The notes beneath the pieces are model-generated. The model ran no database searches, was not told where the DNA came from, and worked only from the letters and a program-made list of their open reading frames with translations. A stretch of 64,000 nt of DNA from Neisseriaceae bacterium ESL0693 (GTDB lineage: Bacteria; Pseudomonadota; Gammaproteobacteria; Burkholderiales; Neisseriaceae), in assembly GCA_029433475.1 (NCBI GenBank), contig JAQTIE010000008.1, forward strand, positions 154,856-218,855. The letters are read 5' to 3'. Of this stretch, positions 28,957-37,314 are shown in pieces (position 1 is the first letter of the stretch; the number at the start of each line of letters is the position of its first letter). Both the position numbers and the translations under genes were made by a program.

Positions 28957-29217
28957 TTAATCCATTGGCTTATTTTGTCTTGCGGAATAAATCGTTCCCT
29001 CCTCATTATTGTCTTTAACACCCAGACTTTGCAGCACTGTATCCAGCCATGCCGCGACTTCAGCATGACACATATTGCTGACTATTTCAGGCGACAGCAT
29101 AGACTTGGCCAGAATCACACAGGCTTGCCGGTAGTGTTCGTGACTGCGTCTGTAGCTTCGCTGCTGCTCTGACCTGGCGCCGCTGTGTCGTTTGTTCGGC
29201 CAGCGGCGAGCGACTTT
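28957..29217 (-). CDS. Predicted -1 frameshift extension of the tail assembly chaperone
   Basis: In the -1 frame relative to the gp41-like gene, 86 codons are open from 29217 to the TAA at 28957, running 52 codons past the gp41 stop. The part after that stop reads like protein (SPEIVSNMCHAEVAAWLDTV) and has no credible start of its own: the internal ATG lacks a ribosome site. Most long-tailed phages make a second, longer chaperone by programmed frameshifting at this place (lambda G/GT, P2 E/E'). The run AAAA at the upstream edge (29214-29217) is the only homopolymer in the overlap that could slip; no canonical X-XXY-YYZ heptamer is visible. It was derived by hand translation. Confidence 0.65.
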   Translation of the reverse strand, partial: KVARRWPNKRHSGARSEQQRSYRRSHEHYRQACVILAKSMLSPEIVSNMCHAEVAAWLDTVLQSLGVKDNNEEGTIYSARQNKPMD

Positions 29218-29522
29218 TCATGTAACTCACCTAAGCTGGCTAAAATAGCCTGATAGTCTTCCGAGGTTAAACCATTCATCAGCCATTCAACCGTCAGTTT
29301 GTCTTTTTTTAGACCGTCAAAAGACAACTGCTGCGTCCAGAAAGCCAATGTATCCACAATGGTACGGCGCGTTTGTGCGTAGTCAGCATACTGCTCGTCT
29401 GCTTCCAGCATTTCAATCGCGTCCAATTCATTCGCCAATGTCAGTGGTTTAACCACATAATCGCGATACAGCCGGCCATCACATTCGATGCCATAGATTA
29501 ACTGACCTTTGACCGTAATCAT
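29115..29522 (-). CDS. Mu gp41-like tail assembly chaperone
   Basis: The 135-residue protein fits the Mu gp41/FluMu gp41 tail assembly family by position (after the tube gene) and by content: an N-terminal beta-rich part (ITVKGQLIYGIECDGRLYRD), then PLTLANELDAIEMLEADEQYADYAQTRRT in a helical segment, and a Ser/Thr/Ala-rich C-terminus that looks unstructured. Chaperones of this class coat the tape measure during tube assembly. The start at 29522 overlaps the tube stop. The disordered tail and the open -1 frame beneath it support a frameshifted longer form. Confidence 0.82.
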   Translation of the reverse strand: MITVKGQLIYGIECDGRLYRDYVVKPLTLANELDAIEMLEADEQYADYAQTRRTIVDTLAFWTQQLSFDGLKKDKLTVEWLMNGLTSEDYQAILASLGELHEKSLAAGRTNDTAAPGQSSSEATDAVTNTTGKPV

Positions 29523-29896
29523 TCGATCACCTTATCCAAGGCAAACATTTCAATGTCAATGCGTGCTTCATTTTCCGCTTCGTACTGCTCGGAACATTCA
29601 GAACTGAAACAACCGATATAGCTGACACGTGCACTTTCTTTGCTGATCGGATAAATAGTGATTTTGGCATTGGTGATGTTATCCCAGTCCACTTTGGTAC
29701 CATCTACCGGAATGGCGGCGGTCACACTCAGTTTAAACTCAGTCACCCCTTCCGAATAACCGCGGGCACGGCCACGGCGATTCATGGTTTTAACCACTTT
29801 CCGACCCGTAGTGGTGGTCGGTTTCACACTGATGATTTCGACTTCCTGTCCGTTGACTTCCATAATCACCGCACCGGCGTAAGTTGCATCACTCAT
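29519..29896 (-). CDS. Tail tube protein (Mu gpM-like)
   Basis: The 125 residues match the Mu-type tail tube family: DATYAGAVIMEVNGQEVEIISVKPTTTTGRK at the start (broken here by wording), MNRRGRARGYSEGVTEFKLSVTAAIP, and WDNITNAKITIYPIS. It is placed between sheath and chaperone, as in Mu (gpL-gpM-gp41). The tube is the inner channel that the contracted sheath drives through the target membrane. It overlaps the chaperone start by four bases. Confidence 0.88.
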   Translation of the reverse strand: MSDATYAGAVIMEVNGQEVEIISVKPTTTTGRKVVKTMNRRGRARGYSEGVTEFKLSVTAAIPVDGTKVDWDNITNAKITIYPISKESARVSYIGCFSSECSEQYEAENEARIDIEMFALDKVIE

Positions 29897-29973
29897 AAAT
29901 TCAAACCTCTATATTAATATTAAATGTCAGTATGGATGGATTAACAGATTCTTTAAGCTGTTAATGCCGTTAA

Positions 29974-31392
29974 TTACAGATATAAATCAATCCGCGCTGC
30001 AAACACATGCAGACCATTGACCACATCAGCCGGAATCACAACGTCCAGACGGTTTGGGTCGCTGGCATTGCGCTGTACAATCAATTTGTCTTTATTGGCC
30101 ATCACTTCTTCCAGAATTTCAGCCTGTTCGCATTGATTCAATACATCCAGAATTTCAGAACGCACCCGCGCCGGGGTTTTATCTGACAGTTTTTCACGCG
30201 GAAAACGCAAGGCAATGCGCTGATCAACCGCATCACGTACATAATCCAGCGTACGGATGGTGGTAATGTCCAGTAAAGCCGGGTCATCCGTACCGGTAGC
30301 ATTAGTGGTATAAGTAGAGACAGCGCGCATGATCTGGACTTTATTGGAAACGATCTGCAACGGTGTCACACCACTATATAGCGCGTTATTGAATTCCGCC
30401 CACATTGGCCAATCGGCATCAGGCGTGATAGACAACCCTTTAATTTCCAGGGTATTTAACGGGCGTGCCGGATCTTCTTCGCCAGCAATCACCGCCGCAT
30501 AACCGGCCACAATCAGGGCACTGGCTTCAAATGCATTTTTATACCAGGCCAGGGTAATGCGGCCATTATTGAGTTTAGCCGCAATCGCCTTAGCATCATC
30601 CAATGTACCGTTACAGCCCAGTACACCGATGGTGCCGCGTTTTTCCGTGGCATCGGAAACACGGTCAACATGTTCGGCCAGTAATTTAGCGTTGGCCTCA
30701 TCATTGAAAACACTGCAAATAACATGATAGCGCTTACCGGCCACCACATCTAAAGCGGCTTGAATGTCTACATTACCAGCGCCCTCGGCCATGTCTTTGG
30801 CAGATACAACAACATCAGCTGCGGTACAGTTTACCGTGATATTGATTTCATTACCGATCTCGCCCGCATTGACGGCGATAAGTTCAATACCATTGGATGT
30901 TGCTGTGGCGATAACCTGACTGTTGCCACTATGATTAATCAAATCAACGGCACGGCTGGCCAGATCAGCCACAGTAGCACCGGTACTGACGCTTAACTGA
31001 TAATGCTCTGTACCGATGGTAAACGTCAGTAATCCCGTGCTTGAGGCCACGCCATCAAGTACAATACCGCCGCGGGCTCTGGCGCTGGTATTCAAATCAT
31101 CAGCGATGCCGATAACGGTTAAATCCAGATAGGGATTATTGGTAAACGCCTGTGTCACACAACGATGCGCCCAGCTGCCGGCACCGAATAACTCAGCAGC
31201 ATCCACATCACTGAATAACTGTACTGGTGTCAGAGCCGGTTGTTTAGCGGCGTCTGTCTGTGGCGCAATCAACAGCATTTTCTGCGGATTATTAGGTAAG
31301 CCGCGTACGGCATTACGGGTATTGAATTCGATATAACGTCCGGGCACGCGAATGGCAGCCGAAATCGTATCAAATGAGATTTGTTCAGTCAT
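29974..31392 (-). CDS. Tail sheath protein (Mu gpL-like)
   Basis: At 472 residues this is a full-length contractile sheath protein of the Mu gpL type. Signatures are ISFDTISAAIRVPGRYIEFN at the N-terminus, the LLIAPQTDAAK segment, a surface domain around 90-220, and the conserved C-terminal arm (RTLDYVRDAVDQRIALRFPR, LDVVIPADVVNGLHVFAARI) that connects subunits. A sheath means the tail is contractile, of the R type. It starts one base after the gp37-like stop; the small Mu gp38 (DUF2635) gene that usually lies between is absent. Confidence 0.93.
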   Translation of the reverse strand: MTEQISFDTISAAIRVPGRYIEFNTRNAVRGLPNNPQKMLLIAPQTDAAKQPALTPVQLFSDVDAAELFGAGSWAHRCVTQAFTNNPYLDLTVIGIADDLNTSARARGGIVLDGVASSTGLLTFTIGTEHYQLSVSTGATVADLASRAVDLINHSGNSQVIATATSNGIELIAVNAGEIGNEINITVNCTAADVVVSAKDMAEGAGNVDIQAALDVVAGKRYHVICSVFNDEANAKLLAEHVDRVSDATEKRGTIGVLGCNGTLDDAKAIAAKLNNGRITLAWYKNAFEASALIVAGYAAVIAGEEDPARPLNTLEIKGLSITPDADWPMWAEFNNALYSGVTPLQIVSNKVQIMRAVSTYTTNATGTDDPALLDITTIRTLDYVRDAVDQRIALRFPREKLSDKTPARVRSEILDVLNQCEQAEILEEVMANKDKLIVQRNASDPNRLDVVIPADVVNGLHVFAARIDLYL

Positions 31393-31393
31393 A

Positions 31394-32041
31394 TTAATCC
31401 TCTTGGTTTAATTTAATGTCATTATGAATAATGGCATGGTTGGTCGGGTCGTAAATACTGCTATTAATACAAGTCAGATCAGGATAAGGTACTGAAAGCT
31501 GACCTTCATACTGGCTGAATACCCAGTCAATATGTCGGGGATCATCGGTATATTCCGGAAAACCGCCATCTTCAAAAGCAGTAAAATCCCAGATTGCCTT
31601 GAATTTCACTGTATCAATGGCCAATATGCCGTTTTGTCCGATCATGTCTTTTAAAACCGTGCGTACTTTCTTAGGAACCAGGCCAAAGCTATTGAGTCGT
31701 CCGTCCAGCCGCTGGCCAGCCAATAGCCGCAACACCGCATCAACCAAGTCATCACTATTGATGTGCTGTATTGCCTGCTCTTGACCGGTAGCATCATCAA
31801 CGGCATGTTGAGTGACACACATCACATTGAATGTTGCTATCTGCTGATAGCGTTGCCGGGCAGTATTCTGGGTTTTGATTTTGGCTTTTTTATACGTCAC
31901 CCAGACGGCGGGCAGATCCAAAGTTGCATTCATGCCATGGGCGTTATCAAATTCACCACGGTAAGCCTTAACCACACCAACCATTTTGCCAAGGCCTGCA
32001 CGTAAACGTTCAATAATGACGTTTTCAATATCAGAAATCAT
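31394..32041 (-). CDS. Mu gp37-like protein (DUF1834 family)
   Basis: This 215-residue protein starts the tail operon. Its order (directly before the sheath) and the N-terminal MISDIENVIIERLRAGLG plus the central FNVMCVTQHAVDD and FKAIWDFTAFEDG fit the Mu gp37/DUF1834 family, a probable tail terminator or head-tail joining protein. The C-terminal 60 residues, after the usual family end, look extra and include IDWVFSQYEGQL. AGGA is nine bases before the ATG. It has no head-gene neighbour, so here it would cap a headless tail. Confidence 0.75.
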   Translation of the reverse strand: MISDIENVIIERLRAGLGKMVGVVKAYRGEFDNAHGMNATLDLPAVWVTYKKAKIKTQNTARQRYQQIATFNVMCVTQHAVDDATGQEQAIQHINSDDLVDAVLRLLAGQRLDGRLNSFGLVPKKVRTVLKDMIGQNGILAIDTVKFKAIWDFTAFEDGGFPEYTDDPRHIDWVFSQYEGQLSVPYPDLTCINSSIYDPTNHAIIHNDIKLNQED

Positions 32042-32992
32042 GATTTATTATCCTGTTGGGCTGCTTTGATTATTGGCTAATCCATCAGCTATTGCTTTTT
32101 ATTCATCCATCCCTCACCATGCACAACACCTCATCGGCCGCATGGCTAAGATCATTGCCCTTATGTGGCCACATTCGACTCTGTACCTTCAATACATTTC
32201 AGATACAGCCTCAGAATCCGGCATCACATCACCTTTGCTGTTTCGATGGCGAAATTATGTCGCGAATTGAATGGCTGAATAAGTAGACGCATTTCTACAG
32301 TTTCAGTAGCCCGGTATTAAGAAATCCACAGAAAATGGAAAATCATCCATTGCAATGATGACAAACAGTAAAATCCGCCTTGCCCGAATCATCAGCATAA
32401 ATCAGCCGGATATGATTTAATTTATTGTATTTAAATTTAATTAAATAGATTCTCTGTCTTTGAGTAAAGAAGATCGTATCCATACCAGACTGATATCAGC
32501 CATTTGCTCTGTCTTTATATTTATTATGATGAAGATAAATAGCGAGTTATACCGATCAGCAATCACATGCCTGATGATTTATAAAATATTCAGGTATGAT
32601 AAAATCATGTTGCTTTATCAAACATCTTGCTGTCTGGCATTCAATCCACCATGACGATTGTTTTAACTCAATTGATTGAGCATATATAAATTAATGCATA
32701 TAGCATATAAGATAATAAACAGCGGCTTTATTTATACAATCCTGTAAAAAACTTTAATTTAATAAGTCATTATTTTATTTAAATAAAACAGAAAATAGCC
32801 AGCGAAATAATTATTATTCTGGTCTGGCTCGAAAGACCGGTATAGAAAACGGGATGATTAAAACCCTGAATCAGCCAATGCGCATGCAATGATTCACCAG
32901 ATGATCAATCTGATTCAACCGATATCAGACCTTATATTAAAACCAGCCTGATCAGGCTGGTTTCAAATCAATCTCCGGTCACAGATAAGGGT
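32042..32992. other. Noncoding region upstream of the tail operon
   Basis: Nothing coding is supported in 950 bases. The sequence is AT-rich from about 32380 to 32800. Open frames such as 32073-32270 (plus) and 32460-32654 (plus, TTG start) have no family resemblance and no good ribosome site. No gp36-like head gene, holin, endolysin or regulator was found, although in a tailocin locus these could be expected here. The tail operon promoter must lie in the right-hand part of this block, but no clear -35/-10 pair was identified. The dut terminator lies at its far end. Confidence 0.5.
32940..32963 (-). terminator. Intrinsic terminator after dut
   Basis: A 24-base perfect palindrome (centre TGATCA, flanked by AACCAGCC and GGCTGGTT) is followed on the minus strand by TTTTAATAT. 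It is 30 bases past the dut stop. Confidence 0.75.
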
Positions 32993-33451
32993 TTAATGCT
33001 GGCCTGTACTGCCAAAACCACCCTCACCGCGCTCGCTGTGGGCAAATTCATCCACCAGTTTAAAATCAGCCTGCACCACAGGCACAATCACCAGCTGGGC
33101 AATACGCATTAAAGGCTCAATAACAAAAGTATCCTGACCACGGTTCCATACCGATACTTTTAATTCCCCCTGATAATCCGAATCAATCAAACCCACCAGA
33201 TTACCCAATACAATACCATTTTTATGCCCCAGCCCGGAACGCGGTAAAATCATTGCCGCAAATGCCGGATCGGCCAGATAAATCGCCAGGCCGGTTGGCA
33301 ACAAACAGGTTTCAGCAGGCTTTAAAGTGATGGGGGCTTCAATACAGGCACGCAAATCCAGTCCGGCCGAACCAGCCGTGGCATACTGAGGCAATGATGC
33401 CTGATTCAATAAAGGATTAAGAATTTTAATTTGTACTGGTAAAGCAGTCAT
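32993..33451 (-). CDS. dut: dUTP diphosphatase Dut
   Basis: Dut hydrolyses dUTP to dUMP and keeps uracil out of DNA. The 152 residues carry all five trimeric dUTPase motifs: AGLDLRA (motif 1), [18 protein letters not shown] with IDSDYQG (motifs 2-3), an internal WNRG, and the C-terminal arm [10 protein letters not shown] (motif 5), which closes over the substrate. It sits 95 bases after coaBC on the same strand, the usual coaBC-dut neighbourhood of proteobacteria. No anomalies. Confidence 0.97.
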   Translation of the reverse strand: MTALPVQIKILNPLLNQASLPQYATAGSAGLDLRACIEAPITLKPAETCLLPTGLAIYLADPAFAAMILPRSGLGHKNGIVLGNLVGLIDSDYQGELKVSVWNRGQDTFVIEPLMRIAQLVIVPVVQADFKLVDEFAHSERGEGGFGSTGQH

Positions 33452-33546
33452 GTGTCTTATCTTAAAAAATAATGATCAAGGCCGGCATCATACCATTAAA
33501 AAATGTGCATTTTGGTGCCTCTGGTGTTCAGGTATGTATAGCCTCA

Positions 33547-34746
33547 TCAGACATTGGGCAAATCACGTCGTTGCAATAACGTGGCCAGCCGTTCCACAAT
33601 AATGCGCGCTACCTGATCCTTATTCATTTCAGGCAGCATGGTTTCCTCTTCATCGTCCAGTAAGGTGACCTGATTGGTGGCTTTGCCCATGGCCTGACTG
33701 ACCTGATTGGCAATCATGAGCGGTACCTTTTTCCTGAGGCGCTTACTACGGGCAAATTCAAGTAGCTGTTCACTTTCGGCCGCAAAACCCACACAAAACG
33801 GCGCATGATCCAATAAAGCTACCGATGTCAGAATATCGGCATTTTCAACCAGTTCAATCACTGGCGGCTGACCATGCTGTTTTTTCAATTTGTGGCTACT
33901 GCTGTTTTTAACCTTATAATCGGCCACAGCCGCCACAGAAATAAACACGTCCTGCTTCGCCAGCTGCCGATGAACCGCCGCATACATAGCATCAGCACTG
34001 CTGGCTTCTTCGGTATATACCAGCCCTGCCGGTATGGGTGTTTGTACCTGGCCATAAATCAGGCTGACCTGAGCGCCGGCAGCACGACAGGCACGCGCCA
34101 GTGCCATACCCATCTGGCCGCTGGAAATATTGGTGATACCGCGAACCGGATCGATGGCTTCATAAGTCGCTCCTGCAGTAATCAACACCCGCTTACCCAT
34201 CAATAATGGCAGTGTCCACACATCAAATAAGAGATCAAACAATTCTGTTGCTTCCAGCATACGGCCGCTGCCCACATCACCACAGGCCTGATCACCCACT
34301 GCCGGGCCGAAAACAGTCACACCATCCTTCTGTAACTGCTCAATATTGCGCAGATTGGCCGGATTCTGCCACATGGCCACATTCATGGCCGGCGCCAGCA
34401 CCAGAGGGCAGACCCGCGCTGCAGCCAGCGTGGTCAGGAGGTTATCGGCAAAGCCATGGGCAATTTTAGCCACGGTATTGGCAGACGCTGGCGCAATCAG
34501 CATCACATCAGCCTCGCGACTGAGCTGAATATGCGCCATGCCATGGCCATGCTGTCCATTATGCGTATCCAGTAATACCGGCTCACCACTTAAAGCCTGA
34601 AAAGTTGTCGGGCTGATAAAATCAGTGGCCGCCTGACTCATCACAATACTGACCTTGTGGCCTGCCTTTTTTAATAACCGTACCAATTCACAGCTTTTAT
34701 AAGCCGCAATACCTCCACTGATACCAAGCAATACATGTTTACTCAT
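33547..34746 (-). CDS. coaBC: Bifunctional phosphopantothenoylcysteine decarboxylase / phosphopantothenate-cysteine ligase CoaBC
   Basis: CoaBC performs two steps of coenzyme A synthesis: CTP-dependent coupling of phosphopantothenate to cysteine (CoaB) and FMN-dependent decarboxylation (CoaC). From 34746 the product is 399 residues, starting MSKHVLLGISGGIAAYKSCE, the standard N-terminus; the 39 codons upstream are not in the family. The CoaC domain (1-185) has the APAMNVAMW loop, and CoaB (about 190-399) begins GKRVLITAGATYEAIDPVRG and contains VADYKVK. No strong ribosome site precedes the start. Confidence 0.95.
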   Translation of the reverse strand: MSKHVLLGISGGIAAYKSCELVRLLKKAGHKVSIVMSQAATDFISPTTFQALSGEPVLLDTHNGQHGHGMAHIQLSREADVMLIAPASANTVAKIAHGFADNLLTTLAAARVCPLVLAPAMNVAMWQNPANLRNIEQLQKDGVTVFGPAVGDQACGDVGSGRMLEATELFDLLFDVWTLPLLMGKRVLITAGATYEAIDPVRGITNISSGQMGMALARACRAAGAQVSLIYGQVQTPIPAGLVYTEEASSADAMYAAVHRQLAKQDVFISVAAVADYKVKNSSSHKLKKQHGQPPVIELVENADILTSVALLDHAPFCVGFAAESEQLLEFARSKRLRKKVPLMIANQVSQAMGKATNQVTLLDDEEETMLPEMNKDQVARIIVERLATLLQRRDLPNV

Positions 34747-35199
34747 GATATAAAATCTATATGATGCATCAGCAAGCCCTGACCAGAAATATGGCGCCAC
34801 GATTTCAATCCGCTTATCGCCATTGCTGCAATGTAACAAAATCCTGAGACCATGGTCACACACTGCTGACTGGGTTAATTCAGCCGGTATACTTTTTATG
34901 TCTTATACCCTATACTCACCATATTACACCAATACTGTCATTATCTGATCTGATTTAGGTATAATTACGTTTCTTATTAACAAATATTAATATTTATTAA
35001 ACTGATGTTAAATACCTGTTCATATGCAAAGATATTCAGATTAAACACAATTTTTCTGTAGTAACCACTAAATTGCATTGCCCTGTATTAAATGCTTGCA
35101 TACAATGCCCCCAACAGAAAAGTCGGCATTGTTTGTGCTGACTTTTATTCATATAACATGACATTTGAGCTGAATTGATTTTTTGGAGCATAAATCGGT
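34747..35199. other. Intergenic leader between coaBC and potG
   Basis: The region holds promoters for both divergent genes. On the plus strand TATAAT at 34960-34965 is an excellent -10, with only a weak -35 (TGTCAT, 18-base spacing). The potG leader would be about 230 bases long and contains a terminator-like hairpin at 35118-35146. No coding frame is supported. Confidence 0.5.
35118..35146 (+). terminator. Hairpin in the potG leader, possible attenuator
   Basis: AAAAGTCGGCA (35118-35128) pairs with TGCTGACTTTT (35136-35146) with one G-T pair around a seven-base loop, ending in TTTTATT. It lies between the likely promoter and potG, so it could end a short leader RNA or attenuate the transporter operon. 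Confidence 0.45.
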
Positions 35200-36330
35200 A
35201 TGAGCGAAAACGCAGCAGCCAAACCACCCACTGGCGCAGTACCCTACCTGCAAATTAAAGACATTGTCAAAACCTATGATGACAATTATGCGGTAGATCA
35301 TCTCAATCTGAACATTCAGAAACATGAAATTTTTGCGCTGCTGGGCAGTTCAGGCAGTGGTAAATCCACCCTGTTACGCATGCTGGCCGGTATGGAAACC
35401 CCGACCCAGGGACAGATCATTCTGGACGGAGAAGACATTACCCGACTGCAACCCTATGATCGTCCGATTAATATGATGTTCCAAAGCTATGCCTTATTTC
35501 CCCACATGACCGTAGAGCAAAACATTGCTTTTGGTCTCAAACAAGACAAACTGCCCAAAGATGAAATTCATGCCCGGGTAGAGGAAATGCTGCGGTTGGT
35601 GCAGATGAGCCGCTATGCCAAACGCAAGCCTCATCAGCTCTCCGGCGGCCAGCAACAACGGGTAGCACTGGCGCGCAGTCTGGCTAAGCGGCCTAAATTA
35701 CTGTTACTGGACGAGCCCTTGGGCGCACTGGATAAAAAACTGCGCCAGCAGACCCAACTTGAACTGGTCAATACGCTGGAACAGGTTGGCGCCACCTGCA
35801 TCATGGTCACCCATGACCAGGAAGAAGCCATGACCATGGCCTCGCGCATTGCCATTATGTCAGACGGACAATTAAAACAAGTCGGTACCCCTTCAGACAT
35901 CTACGACTATCCCAATAGCCGTTTTACTGCTGAATTCATGGGCGAAACCAATATTCTGCCCGGTAAAGTCAGCGAAGACGATGTTGATCATGTCATCATC
36001 CACTGCCCCGATCTGGCTCAGCCTGTGTTTCTGGGACACGGCATTACCGGCCCGGAAGACCAGAAAATCTGGCTGTCTATCCGTCCGGAAGACATTAATA
36101 TTCACCGCACCAGACCGGAAGGTGAATACAACTGGGCGGCGGGCATGGTGAAGGAAATCGCTTATCTTGGCAGCTTCGGTATTTTTCACGTACAGCTACC
36201 CTCTGGCAAAATCATTAAAAGTCAGGTTTTGTCTTCCTACTGGGAGCAAAACAATATTCCGATGCCCACCTGGGATGAAAAGGTATACATCAGCTGGCCG
36301 GATAATCAAGCCAGTCCGCTTAACAGTTAA
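35200..36330 (+). CDS. potG: Putrescine/polyamine ABC transporter ATP-binding protein (PotG type)
   Basis: PotG powers polyamine import. The 376-residue protein has the ABC ATPase domain (Walker A GSSGSGKST, signature LSGGQQQR, Walker B LLLLDEP) and a C-terminal TOBE-like domain from about residue 240. Stretches such as RPINMMFQSYALFPHMTVEQ and NIAFGLKQDKLPK are very close to E. coli PotG rather than PotA, pointing to putrescine. potH and potI follow closely. GGAG lies 12 bases before the ATG, a slightly long spacing. No PotF/PotD binding protein is encoded beside it. Confidence 0.88.
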   Translation: MSENAAAKPPTGAVPYLQIKDIVKTYDDNYAVDHLNLNIQKHEIFALLGSSGSGKSTLLRMLAGMETPTQGQIILDGEDITRLQPYDRPINMMFQSYALFPHMTVEQNIAFGLKQDKLPKDEIHARVEEMLRLVQMSRYAKRKPHQLSGGQQQRVALARSLAKRPKLLLLDEPLGALDKKLRQQTQLELVNTLEQVGATCIMVTHDQEEAMTMASRIAIMSDGQLKQVGTPSDIYDYPNSRFTAEFMGETNILPGKVSEDDVDHVIIHCPDLAQPVFLGHGITGPEDQKIWLSIRPEDINIHRTRPEGEYNWAAGMVKEIAYLGSFGIFHVQLPSGKIIKSQVLSSYWEQNNIPMPTWDEKVYISWPDNQASPLNS

Positions 36331-36345
36331 TCACAGGAGTTGGTC

Positions 36346-37314
36346 ATGGATTGGTTTAACCAACTGAAAAAACTGCGCCCAACGCAAGGGTTGGTGGTAG
36401 GCATTCCTTATATCTGGCTGATCGTCTTATTTCTGGTACCATTTTTTATCGTCCTGAAAATCAGCATCGCCGAGCAAGACATTGCCATTCCACCCTATAC
36501 CCCTTTATACCAGATTGACCCGGACATGGGACGGGTGCATGTATTATTAAGCTATCAGAATTACGCCGATATCTTCAATGATTTCTGGCATTCACTCTGG
36601 CAGATGTTCAGTGGTTCACGCGGCGATAATATTTATCTGCTGACTTACTGGCTCTCGATTAAAACCGCGCTTACCACCACCCTAATCTGTTTACTGGTGG
36701 GCTATTCGATTGCCTACGCCATTGCCAAAGCACCTGAAAAATACCGTACCGGCTTATTGCTGGCGATTATGCTGCCTTTCTGGACTTCTTTTCTGTTGCG
36801 GGTATACGCCTGGATTAATCTACTGGGGCACAATGGCATCATTAACCATTACCTCATGAAGTGGGGCATTCTCCAGCAGCCATTGGATATGTTTTACAAC
36901 GCTTTTTCACTCAATCTGGTCATGGTATATGCTTATCTGCCTTTCATGATTCTGCCACTTTATACACAATTGACCAAACTGGATCATCGCCTTCTGGAAG
37001 CCGCCGCCGATCTGGGCGCAGGTCCGATTAAAGCGTTTGTATCCATTACATTGCCTTTATCCAAAGCCGGCATTATTTCCGGTTCGATGCTGGTATTCAT
37101 TCCGGCAGTAGGAGAATTCGTCATTCCTGAACTGGTCGGCGGCCCTGAAAATCTGATGATTGGTAAAGTATTGTGGCAGGCATTCTTTGACCAGAATAAC
37201 TGGCCGCTGGCCTCAGCCATTGCCGTCATCATGGTGTTGCTGCTGGTGATTCCAATTGCACTGTTTCACCGTTATGAAACCCGCGAACTTGAAGGATACC
37301 AGCATCATGCATAA
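36346..37314 (+). CDS. potH: Putrescine ABC transporter permease (PotH type)
   Basis: A 322-residue inner-membrane permease with about six helices and the EAA loop EAAADLGAGPIKAFVSITLPLSKAG, which contacts the ATPase. The N-terminal PYIWLIVLFLVPFFIVLKIS and the SFLLRVYAWINLLG segment are typical of PotH/PotB. The ATG at 36346 has AGGAG seven bases upstream; a TTG two codons earlier is a less likely start. The stop overlaps the potI start by eight bases. It forms the channel with PotI. Confidence 0.9.
   Translation: MDWFNQLKKLRPTQGLVVGIPYIWLIVLFLVPFFIVLKISIAEQDIAIPPYTPLYQIDPDMGRVHVLLSYQNYADIFNDFWHSLWQMFSGSRGDNIYLLTYWLSIKTALTTTLICLLVGYSIAYAIAKAPEKYRTGLLLAIMLPFWTSFLLRVYAWINLLGHNGIINHYLMKWGILQQPLDMFYNAFSLNLVMVYAYLPFMILPLYTQLTKLDHRLLEAAADLGAGPIKAFVSITLPLSKAGIISGSMLVFIPAVGEFVIPELVGGPENLMIGKVLWQAFFDQNNWPLASAIAVIMVLLLVIPIALFHRYETRELEGYQHHA

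Noticed and set aside
18840..32041. An extracellular contractile injection system (eCIS/PVC type) or T6SS instead of a tailocin
   Set aside because: No AAA ATPase, no VgrG or toxin genes, and the gene order is that of Mu with a tail fibre and chaperone.
32460..32654. 64-codon frame with a TTG start
   Set aside because: No ribosome site, AT-rich, no recognisable domain.
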